Shown here piece by piece: positions 52,581 through 62,010 of a stretch of 64,000 nucleotides of DNA (the first letter of the stretch is position 1; every line of letters begins with the position of its first letter). Under the pieces are notes generated by a model that saw only the letters and a program-made list of their open reading frames with translations, ran no database searches and had not been told where the DNA came from. The DNA is from Medicago truncatula (lineage: Eukaryota; Streptophyta; Magnoliopsida; Fabales; Fabaceae): positions 7,215,501-7,279,500 of the forward strand of contig NC_053042.1 of NCBI RefSeq assembly GCF_003473485.1, given 5' to 3'. The translations under genes and the position numbers were made by a program.

Positions 52581-53667
52581 AAATGGGTTTTTCTTTATAT
52601 ATATTTTAGACTATTACTTTTCCCACCCTATGCCTTTTCTCACGTGCCCTATTTTTTTCCAATTTTACCCCTGGTCTGGATTTCGTTTTCCAGATTGCAT
52701 TGTTAGAATTTTGCAGATGTTTCCGGATTTGAAGATCTGGAATAATGTTTTACTAGAACTTTTGCAATTTTAATCTTCAAAATTCGTAAAATAAAATGCA
52801 AATAAAATTAAAAACAGAAATAAAAAGACACAAACATAAAAACAACTCATTTTATTAATATATGAACAATACATTACAATAATTTTTAAACTTTTTAAGC
52901 TTATTACATAAGATGCTAAATCTATTTCTACTCTTAAGTTATTGCATAAGCAATACTGGTGGCTGGAGCCACCGGTGGAGAGGAAAGAGGGGGGGGGGGG
53001 GGGAGGAAAGAAGATTGCGGGGAAGAAGAAACCAATGTTGCCTGATAGGACATACCAATAGCTTTGGTGTTGGTGGGGAGATATAGGGGGCACAGGGGCC
53101 TTGAGGGAACAAGAGACCATGATGGTCAACATGACATCTAGGCAAACCAACCTCACACCCAGACTGACCCATTCCCTATTGACCGATCATATGACCCTAA
53201 TGGATTTCCAAAGAGGCCTCTTTCTATGAAAGGCCAACGATGGAAACACATCGTTGTAGAGGAGAAGAGGAGAAAGAAGAAGGTTTGCAAATGTTTGAGG
53301 AAATGAACCATATTTATAGCGGAGGGGGATTAAAAAAACGTGAGAAAGCCATCAATTCCGGTCAAAAAATGTGTAGAAACACGTTTTTCAACTTGACCAA
53401 GGTCCAAAACGTTTGAAAAACGTTTTCTTTGTGGTGCAGACCACCGGCCAAAAGTTTCTGGTGTAATCAGGAATACATATATATTCCGGAATATATATTT
53501 CGAAAACATACGATGTTGGGGCGAACAAAGGGAAACTTGAGACTTTGAGTATGGTGAGTGTTGGTTCGGATTTTAGAATCCGAATTTATTCAGCATTGGA
53601 TTCTTTTGTGTGTCCCACATTGCACCGATAATTTTTTGTGGTCAACAACGCCTACATACCTCTATAA

Positions 53668-54162
53668 TTAGGGGTCCCTGTTTTCATTACAAGTAAACTA
53701 CATCAGACGAAAAAACATGGAATTCCTGGCTTTGATCCGAACACCAAGCTAGCGGCAGTATACTACAACGGTGGAACACTACCCCATCTGTTTAGGATTG
53801 GAGACGATGTCACCATCTCCGAGCTGAAGGACGAGAGGGATCAAATCAACCGTCAACTCAACTACAAAGACACGAGGAGGGTGGTCAGAGTTGAATATCG
53901 ATGTCCGTTGTCCGACTCAACCGGATCTCTTTGCTTCAGCCGGATGAAACTCAAGAACGACGACGTGCGAACCATTTTCTCTATCTTTGGTCTGCACAGT
54001 ACAAGAGGACCAATCGAGTTGGACGCTTCGTTGGTTAGATCTGCTGAACAAATTCTGAAAACTTTGCACCGGAGCAGGAACTACGAAGAGATCCGGGCTC
54101 TGCTGGAGGGACCAGAGGAGGAGGAAGTTAGTTTAGATACAAAATATTCATATCGTATTTGA
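53668..54162 (+). pseudogene. Transposon protein relic (MULE N-terminal type)
   Basis: The frame reads from a splice-acceptor-like TTAG through HGIPGFDPNTKLAAVYYNGG, ISELKDERDQINRQLN, VEYRCPLSD, CFSRMKLKNDDVRTIFSIF and GPIELDASLVRSAEQILKTL to a stop at 54162. The pattern of a short beta-rich segment followed by 'MKLKNDDDVR-MFSIF...GPIEL' is one I recall from N-terminal regions of legume MULE proteins. No downstream transposase follows. It is higher in GC than its surroundings. Family recognition is from memory and moderate. Confidence 0.5.
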
Positions 54163-54275
54163 TACACAAATATAGATCTCTATATAACAACATGATGAAG
54201 ATCCTCGCCATGTTGTCAAAAATATATATATATACTCCTTGATGCCTCCTTGATACACATATAACTCAAAAATAT

Positions 54276-54360
54276 CAAGAGGTTGTTATGAGTTAGATCG
54301 TACTGTCTGCCAGATATTCATCTGGCAGACAACACGATCTAACTCAAAGAAATCCTCTTG
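54276..54360. repeat. Near-perfect hairpin with 26-bp inner arms
   Basis: Inner arms 54290-54315 and 54320-54345 (GAGTTAGATCGT...CCAGAT) pair with two mismatches around a 4-base loop attc. An outer CAAGAGG/CCTCTTG pair (54276-54282 and 54354-54360) extends it. It lies inside the Mutator-like element, after the coding relic. Confidence 0.8.
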
Positions 54361-54711
54361 AAAACACCTTCCCAAACGATTCATCATTTATGTTATTATG
54401 GTTTTTTTTTTATCTATTTATTTGTCTCATGTTGCTTCAATTTATGTTATGTACCTTTGTTCTATTTTTTTCCAAGGCATTTGCAACAAAAACGATTCAA
54501 ACAAAATGGTCTGATGCAGTTCAGACTTTAAAATTCGGAATAGCTTCATGCATTCTGGATTATAAAATTCGGAAACCCTCGGTAACATTTTGGCTGGTGA
54601 CGTTTCACCAAAGGTTATGCCGGTTAGTGGAGTTTTAATACGTTTTTTTGGACGGTTTTTAATGAAAAACAAGTTTTCACTGACTTCAAATTACTTATGA
54701 CTTGTTTTAGG

Positions 54712-54917
54712 CTATAAAAAGGCTTGGATCTTCAACATTTTCCTTCATTCCTCTTCACCGTCCTTTCTTACATTTTCTTCAAAAAAATTTAGTTTTTTAG
54801 GTAGATTTTAGGGATGTTGGTGGTGTCATGGTCATTGTTGACCGCTCAGACGACCCCTGCAGTTGCATTGCAGCTTATGCGGGGGTCGTATAACGGTCAA
54901 CAGAGACCATTGACATC
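54712..54917 (+). ncRNA. Candidate hairpin transcript with its own TATA box
   Basis: CTATAAAAA at 54712-54720 precedes a CT-rich stretch, then a stem-loop at 54822-54917. Its arms of about 40 nt (containing TTGACCG and ACGACCCC on the 5' side) pair with the 3' arm at all but a handful of positions. The geometry resembles a plant miRNA or young hairpin siRNA precursor. Transcription is inferred from the TATA box only, and no small RNA evidence is available. Confidence 0.35.
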
Positions 54918-55062
54918 AAAGAAAGACACAAAATATTCATATCGTATTTGTTTGGATTATATATTCTGGAAACACTAACAATCTGGTCCAGGGGTATTTA
55001 TGGAATTTTCACAGAGCACGCGAGAAGGCAATAGGGTGGGAAAAGTAATAGTCTATATTTTA

Positions 55063-55414
55063 TACTTATAAAAAATTTATTTAACCATAAAAACACTTAT
55101 TTAACCTTCCTTAACGATCAAACACTTATTTAACCTAAAACAAAACAAAGAACCACAACGAGTTGAAAACACGTTTTGTTACGAAAAAAGACAAAAATGG
55201 AGTCCCTCTTAATTCAACACATAATAACACCATTGCATGCAGTCCATCTTAATCAAACAACACCTGACCACAGGAGAACACAACACAAGGTATCATTGCC
55301 AACCACTACAATTTTGTTCTTATGTTTGAAACGCATGGTATCAATTCCATTTTTTAGTTCGCAGTTAAACTGTTTGATGAAATATCTGAAAGAGATTTTC
55401 ATGTGAAAAAATAG
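55063..55414 (+). promoter_or_regulatory. IPK1 upstream region and possible 5' leader intron
   Basis: AAG|GTATCA at about 55289 and a TAG acceptor at 55414 directly before the IPK1 ATG suggest a leader intron. An upstream ATG at 55197 is open to that donor and, if spliced so, would be in frame with IPK1. No strong TATA box was identified. Confidence 0.4.
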
Positions 55415-58400
55415 ATGGAGTTGACTTTAACTGAAGAAGATGCAGCTCATTGGGTTTATAGAGGTGAAGGTGCTGCTAATCTTGTTCTCTCTTACACTGG
55501 TTCCTCTCCTTCTTATGTAAGCTCTTTTTTCATTTTTTGTTTTTGCTTGTAACTTAATTTTGCTTCAAAAAATGTTTTTTTAAAGTTAAGTTGTATTGTG
55601 TTATGAATTTGTTTGATCACATTAAACACTTGTATTATGTTTCATGTTTGGATTGTAAAATTCATGTATGGTATGTTCAGCTTATTCCAATAGAATTTTG
55701 TATGATAGCTTATTCAGTAAGTGTTTTCCTGAAATAGTTTGTTGAATAATCACATAAGATCTATTTGGGTTGACTTACTTGAACTTATCTACTAACATAA
55801 GCACTTGTGATATGATCTGGAAAAGCTTACTGAAACAGCTCATGACATGTCTATTTTTCGGCTTAATTCCGTAAGCTCTTCAGGATTGATTATAGTTACA
55901 ATATATCAATTCTGTAAGTAGTTATGAATTAGTTAGTTAAGAATCAATCAGGAGTTAGTTTCTCAATTGGTTGATGCAATTGAACTCTATAAATTTAACA
56001 ATTTATCATCTTTTATGAATTTGATTCCTTTTTCCCGAGGATCCCAGTAACTGAGACTTATAAAAATAGTTTATGGCTTATATGATAATCGTTTGACTTT
56101 ATTTTATCTTTTATTATGGAAATAGCTTATAAGTAAACACTTACATGATAAGCGATTAAGTTATAATCATTTAATTAAGTTGTTTATCCAAACAATTAAA
56201 CTGTATATCCAAATGTGTCTTACTTAGATTGGGAAAGTGATGCGCATTCGCAAGTCTCCAAGGAAGGAATCAGCGTTGCAAGGAGTGAGGAATACCATAG
56301 CTCTGACTCCACATGAACGGCTCATCTGGAAAGATGTACCTGAACTTATTTCCTCTTCAGATAAGGAAATTGCTGGGCAACTATATGTAGAGCATGTCAT
56401 GAAGCCTTTGCTTGGTTCCAAATATGTTGATGCTGGGGTATGTAGTCACCGTTTCATTCTTTTCCTGTTCTAAATCAATGTCTGAGACCCATTAACAGAA
56501 AAGTTCTTGTTTTTACAGTCATATTGGAAACCCATTAACCAAATGGTTGTTTTTATCATCACTTTGTGCTTACCTTGAGAAATACAAATCACCAATTTTT
56601 CTATTGATAAAAATGGGTTTTATGAATTGCCCTACTTTTACGAATAAGAAGAAGTAAAGATGTTGCATGAGTAGGTTTTGTGATTATGATCTCAGACCTA
56701 TATCTGTTTTTGGTACTTTCTAGACTCACATTCTGGTGACCAAGGAATTCCTTGAGACGGTTGAGAGGAATGTTGCTAGTCAACGTCCTGCTGGGAGAGT
56801 TGATGTTTCCCGGGTTGATACACAATGTGATTTTGGTCTTCTCATGTCGGATCATTCAATCTTCCCTCAAGGTATGGTTTTGAGACATGTATCATTTGAA
56901 TTGAATATCTAAATTCTAGCACAGTATTATGTAGCATACCTTGCTTAGTAATCATGAATTATATTCATGTGTGAGAAGTTAGTATTTAAAATTTACCTAC
57001 AATGCTTGAATTACATTGCTTCCCGTTGGTTAAAATATGAACATTGGGTGAAATTTAATTTGATATTAATATTATACTAAGCCGCTTCATCTTTCATTCT
57101 GAATGTTGTGCCTGATAGTATATACCTAGTATGAACTAAACAGATTATTCATTTTTTGTTTTACTGCCCTACACAAACTTGTCAGAAAATTAAAGTTATG
57201 TAGTAAGCTTCGTGTTTCATTTCAGGTAGTCAAGGATCTATCCCCAGCTTATCAGTTGAGATAAAGGTATGGTCTTCTCAATTATGTTATTGTGCTTTGT
57301 TTTTTATTCTTCCATTGAAGAATATCATTAGTTTAAAATGAATATCTCTATTTCACCCTTGCCTCTTCCTCTGTCTTTGGCTTGATTTCAACATTTTAAC
57401 TTTTCCATTCCATAAAATGTAGCCTAAATGCGGATTTCTTCCTACTTCAAGATTCATATCTGAAGAAACTGCTATCAAGAGGAGGAAAACTCGATTCGAA
57501 ATGCATCAAGCTCTGAAATTGCAACATGGAGAGGTACATCCTACAAAATTTAACTATAGATGGTGGTCCTATATTCCATTTGTCTTAGCCTCTAGCCTGA
57601 GCATTTTATCATTTGTCTTTCGGCTGATGTATTAAAAGACAATATCCGTCATTTTTCTAGAACTAAGCCTATTAGAAACTTTTCAATATGTCTTCAGATT
57701 TCACAGCGGAGTGTGTACAACCCACTCGATCTGTTCTCTGGATCCAAGGAAAGAATTCATAAAGCTGTCAAAGATCTCTTTACTACTCCTCAAAACAATT
57801 TCCGCGTATTTTTAAATGGTTCTCTCATACTTGGAGGGCTAGGAGGTGGTGCTGAAAGTACAGATGCATCTATTGCTAAAGTACTTGAAGATGAACTTCA
57901 GTCAGTCATTCAAGCTGATGATGGCCAATGTACAGAGAACTTATTTACTCTTGTTACTGAAGCCGTGCAAAAATCAGGAGTACTTGACAAGCTCCTTGAG
58001 GTTCAGAAGCTTGACAATATTGACATAGAAGGAGTAATTCATGCATATTACAACATTACTTCTCAACAGAGCATGGCACGTAAAGCATTGGATGAAGAAC
58101 AAGCAAAAAAATATGCCTCTTTGCATTCTGCATCACTGGAGGAAAGCTTGAGAATTGTAAAGGACTACCTGATAGCAGCAACTGCAAAAGACTGCAGTTT
58201 GATGATATGTTTTAGACCAAGGAAAGAGGAGGGTTCTGGATCTGCCTACGATACTGTATATCTTGAGTCAACTAAGCAAGCCTTTGATTTCAAGGTAAGC
58301 AGAAATTTCCAGTTGTTATTATTGGTTTAAATTTTTGGTGTCAGGTGTTCCATATGAATATGTTCAGAACATTTTTGGTTAGTAGGTCTGGAAGGTTTTT

Positions 58401-58712
58401 ATTAATTTTTTGTCTCTTCTTCAATCAATTTAACACTTGGATTGAGTGTGTTTTTATACTGTGTCAACTTTGTGTCAAAATATCATTGCTCTTATCTTTA
58501 TCCACAAAAAAAGTATTACCGTTATAATGCTTGTGAGATTAAATGTCTTAGTTCGGTTGCTACTTGATTTGTATTAGGTACATTTTATTGACCTCGATTT
58601 AAAGCGGTTGAGTAAAGTAGAAGACTACTACAAGTTAGATAAGAAGATAGTGAACTGTTACAAAGAGATGAGCAAATTGGATCATGGAAGAAATGGAGAT
58701 GCAAACTTATAG
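55415..58712 (+). CDS. IPK1: Inositol-pentakisphosphate 2-kinase, 447 aa
   Basis: Seven exons: 55415-55516, 56228-56437, 56724-56871, 57226-57266, 57423-57533, 57698-58294 and 58578-58712, with clean phases. The enzyme phosphorylates inositol 1,3,4,5,6-pentakisphosphate at position 2 with ATP to make phytate, which also feeds phosphate signalling. Motifs are YRGEGAANLVLSYTGSSPS (ATP-binding N-lobe) followed by GKVMRIRK, EIKPKCGFLPTSRF spanning exons 4-5, RFEMHQALK, YNPLDLFSGS, NNFRVFLNGSLI, AATAKDCSLMI and, in the last exon, HFIDLDLK whose Asp408 corresponds to the catalytic Asp of the Arabidopsis enzyme. The start MELTLTEEDA aligns with the Arabidopsis start. The C-terminal tail after KLDKKI is short. 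No defect was seen. Confidence 0.95.
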
Positions 58713-59120
58713 GGACTTGAAGTTGCATGCTGAGATTTCATAGATTTCTTCCTTACAAAATGTTTTTGTGATAGTTAAAATGTGAAGATTCAACCTGCAT
58801 AAATATTTGGCTTCACAACTCAACGATCAGTTTTTTTTGTAGACTGGGACTATCAGAATTCATCTTTTACATAAATATTTTGTGTTTGTATTACATAATG
58901 AGTAATGATATTTGTACATCCAAGACCACTTTGGTGACAACCTTGTTTTTCTCTCTTTCTATTGGTCAAAAACAATAGAGAGAGAAAAAGGAAGAGAGAG
59001 GATAAGAATGTCATGTGAGTATGAGAGAGAAAGTTGTCTAAAAATTGTTGCAAAATGGTTATACAAATATCATTTCTCTTACATAAATGTGATAACTCAT
59101 AAAATAATTTTTTTTTTTTT
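58713..59120. other. IPK1 3' flank
   Basis: Probably the 3' untranslated region and AT-rich spacer. It includes a short inverted repeat ('gtgataactcat' region and 'gatatttgtaca...tgtacaaatatc' type phrases around 58907 and 59062). No gene. Confidence 0.45.
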
Positions 59121-59528
59121 GGCTTAATTACTCGTTTGGTCCCTTAACTTATTTTTTGGTTTCGTTTTGGTCCTTTAACTATTAAAAGTTTCGTTTTGGT
59201 CCCTTAACTTACTTTTTGGTTTCGTTTTGGTCCCTTAACTATTAAAAGTTTCGTTTTGGCCCCTTAACTTATTTTTTGGTTTCGTTTTGGTCCCTTAACT
59301 CTAATACAGTCATCTAACATAAAGGACCAAAGTGGTTGACGGAGGAAGAGTTAAGGGACCAAAATGAAACCAAAAAATAAGTTAAGGGACCAAAACGAAA
59401 CTTTTAATAGTTAAGGGACCAAAATGAAACCAAAAAGTAAGTTAAGGGACCAAAACGAAACTTTTAATAGTTAAGGGACCAAAACGAAACCAAAAAATAA
59501 GTTAATGGACCAAATGAGTAATTAAGCC
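59121..59528. mobile_element. Near-perfect palindromic Mutator-type element with internal tandem repeats
   Basis: It begins GGCTTAATTACTCGTTTGGTCC and ends with the inverse. Each arm is about 180 bp and consists of about three tandem units of roughly 60 bp (AACTTA...TTTGGTTTCGTTTTGGTCC...). The arms pair almost perfectly around a centre near 59325. It is flanked by T runs, so the duplication cannot be read. Confidence 0.8.
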
Positions 59529-59658
59529 TTTTTTTTTTTTAACATTTACTGTTGGTATTCTGCGTGATGTGTGGACTGTGGAAGCTTGTTCCGAGAGAGT
59601 AATATTTAAGTTTCCATGTTTTAATCTAGAGGCAACCGTTGATGTGAGATGTTTAGTT

Positions 59659-59802
59659 TTTTTTTTTTTTTAGATAGAAGACATGGCAAAGCCACCATAA
59701 ACTCACATACACAAAGTGGAGGTATCGGGGTTCGAACCCCGGTCATGATGTTCGGCCTAACAATTTCGGCATTTTTGCCAGTTGAGCTAGGACTTATGGG
59801 AC
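59659..59802 (-). mobile_element. tRNA-derived SINE, family 2, full length
   Basis: On the minus strand: CCTAGCTCAACTGGCAAAA (A box), GGGGTTCGAACCCC (B box), 'gatacctccactttgtgt', 'tggctttgccatgtcttcta' and an A tail. A perfect 17-bp repeat atgtgagatgtttagtt flanks it at 59642-59658 and 59803-59819. Confidence 0.9.
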
Positions 59803-59819
59803 ATGTGAGATGTTTAGTT

Positions 59820-60924
59820 AATATGCACTTAAAGAGCTATCATGTGAAAAGTAACTTTATTTTGGAAAGTGAGTATTCAATACAACGAAACTTTAAAAGT
59901 AACTTTAAAAAAAAAAAAAAAAACTTATCAACTATTGAAGCAAGAGCTTTTATCCATTTAGATGATGACTTTTCATAAGGTCACTTATGCCAAAATTGCT
60001 TTAAGTCAAACACGATTAACTTTGAAGTTTTTATGAAATAGTACCAAACAATTCTTTTAAGTCTTCCTTCGATAGAGTCTTGTACCTGTAAAGTCTCATG
60101 ATCGCTCTCATTCCGATGTGATTCAGTTGCCTAGAGGCTGCTAAGAGTCTGCATTGTCATACCCTGTACACCGAAGACTACACCCGTCCTCATCAGCTCG
60201 GACGTTACAGTTGCAATGACTATTTTGATTGTGCATAACCAATGGGAAAAATATAATGATCAAGGAGTAGGTAAAAAGTGTATACTATTATAATGCCCAT
60301 CCATGCATGGCATACATATTAATAGAATTTATATGATTATAGAACTGAAATTTGACTTGTCTTTGCTGGTTAGAAAATATATACATAAAATATGACAGCT
60401 CAATAATGAAATAGTTGCTGGTTTTAACACAATTATGCGTGGTTGCCAACTTGTTCCATTGACACATACAATTTACAAAGACTTACAAGGACCAAGAAGA
60501 CAACCACTTTGTCTGTTCTGTTAATAACACTTGTTGTTAGGAACATGGTGAATTCTTTAATGGCAATGAAAAAAGGTAGGTATCAGCGACAGCACCCATA
60601 AGACAAAGTTGATCGGGCACATGTTATATAAAGATAATATCATATAGTCATATTTATTTTTTTATATTTGTTTCAACATGACTTGTATTGTTGCTGGAAG
60701 AAGAAAAAAAACTTGTAATGATATTCTGTTATTTATTTATTTATTTATTTTTATAATAAATCACATTCTAAGAGTATCACATACGAGAATTGTGACTCAT
60801 GATGTCTAAAATATTTAACTTGTTGATCAAAGTACTCTTCATGGCTATAAGAATTAATTAACGTGGATGGATATGCCAAAATTGATTTGGTGCAAATGAT
60901 GTTAGTTTGATATGCGATACGAAA
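59820..60924. other. Gene-free stretch
   Basis: AT-rich intergenic DNA. A block near 60065-60215 ('gtacctgtaaagtctcatga', 'accgaagactacacccgt') is less AT-rich and may be a decayed retroelement; no family was recognised. Confidence 0.4.
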
Positions 60925-61332
60925 GTGTCGTTTAAGTTGAAGGGAAAATCCTATCTGACAGCTGTCAGACCGGTAATATATGGTATCGAGTGTTGGGTTG
61001 TTAAGAACCAACATGAGAATAAAATAAATGTAGCGGAGCTGGGATAAAATTGGAAATGACACTATTAGAGAGAGAGGGGGATGACATAACACTTGTAGTA
61101 GAAAATATGGTGACATATATGTAGAGAGAATACATGTTGATTCTATTATAAGAGTATATCAGATGGAGATAGTCTGATCAAAAGAGGTAACTAGAAAAAA
61201 CTATAAGAGAAATTATTAGGAAAAAAATAGATATTAATGAGTTGGACTCAAAGATGATTTATGATAAAATATGATGTAATTCAGTGCATGTAGCCGATCC
61301 TACTTAATGAGATAAGGCTTAGTTGTTTTTTT
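60925..61332 (+). pseudogene. RTE-type LINE 3' end relic
   Basis: The frame KLKGKSYLTAVRPVIYGIEC followed by WVVKNQHENKINVAEL matches the C-terminal end of plant RTE/L1-like reverse transcriptases (YG-ECW...KNQHE-KI-VAE-RMLRW). It then breaks at a stop. The end 'agccgatcctacttaatgag' corresponds to the usual HVADPT-stop and short 3' tail. The core reverse transcriptase is gone. Confidence 0.75.
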
Positions 61333-62010
61333 GAACTTAACAAGAACAAACATGCACTTACAAATCATGTGAGCCGGCACAGTTTGATCAACTCCCTTTC
61401 CTTGTACAATCTAAATATCTCAAAAACTCCGTCGTTGTATTTATATTTGAGCAAAATAGTTGATTTGGTCCTGAAAGATACCTGGTTGTCTTGTTGATCC
61501 TATCCTATCCTACAGCATTTAATCATTGAAACGTGATAACCATTTTGAAGTTCTGAAAATTTAATGTATTAGTTGAAAAGTCCCATTACACCCACCAAAT
61601 TCCAACCAACCAATTTAGACCTTTGTAATGATTATCTTTCCAAATGAAATTTCTCCTAATAGCGTCCAACTTTAAGCAAAGGCCGTGTATATAATATAAA
61701 TATAATACTAGTAACAAAGGCTTGGATGACAGTATATAAAAGTTCTAACAATGACTATGGATCAAACTTCACCTTAAAACTTTGATTGAACTTGATAAAT
61801 GTCATGCAATAATTTACAATTCAATACTCACATCAACAATGTTAAAATTTAGAGAAAGTAGCCATATACATGTATAGTTCCATGAATCAGACAATAATTT
61901 TATGTTTACAATGGACAAGCCAACTTGAAGACAACTCTTGGGAAGCACAAATATACAAGCAGAAAAGAAGTAGATCATCCATCACATTCGGGAACAGCTT
62001 CGTTCTTATC
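61333..62010. other. 3' flank of the SFH gene
   Basis: No gene is seen. The part nearest 62010 is probably the 3' untranslated region of the minus-strand SFH gene. Confidence 0.45.

Larger units (their letters stand above)
52609..55053. mobile_element. Mutator-like element, 2.4 kb, with two hairpins and a coding relic
   Basis: Terminal inverted repeats start GACTATTACTTTTCCCACCC on both sides and remain recognisable for about 70 bp. Perfect 9-bp repeats tatatttta flank the element (52600-52608 and 55054-55062), which identifies a MULE. It contains a run of G at about 52990, a minus-strand TATA box (CTATAAATA, 53311-53319) with a short open frame after it, a plus-strand coding relic (53668-54162), a hairpin at 54276-54360 and a TATA box followed by a second hairpin at 54712-54917. 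No catalytic DDE region was seen, so it is non-autonomous. Confidence 0.85.

Noticed and set aside
52770..53172. Two overlapping minus-strand frames of 77-128 codons with proline runs
   Set aside because: They depend on a poly-G run and sit inside the non-autonomous Mutator-like element; no conserved domain is visible.
59649..59978. 109-codon plus-strand frame past IPK1
   Set aside because: It reads antisense through a full-length SINE and flanking poly-A, so it is not a gene.
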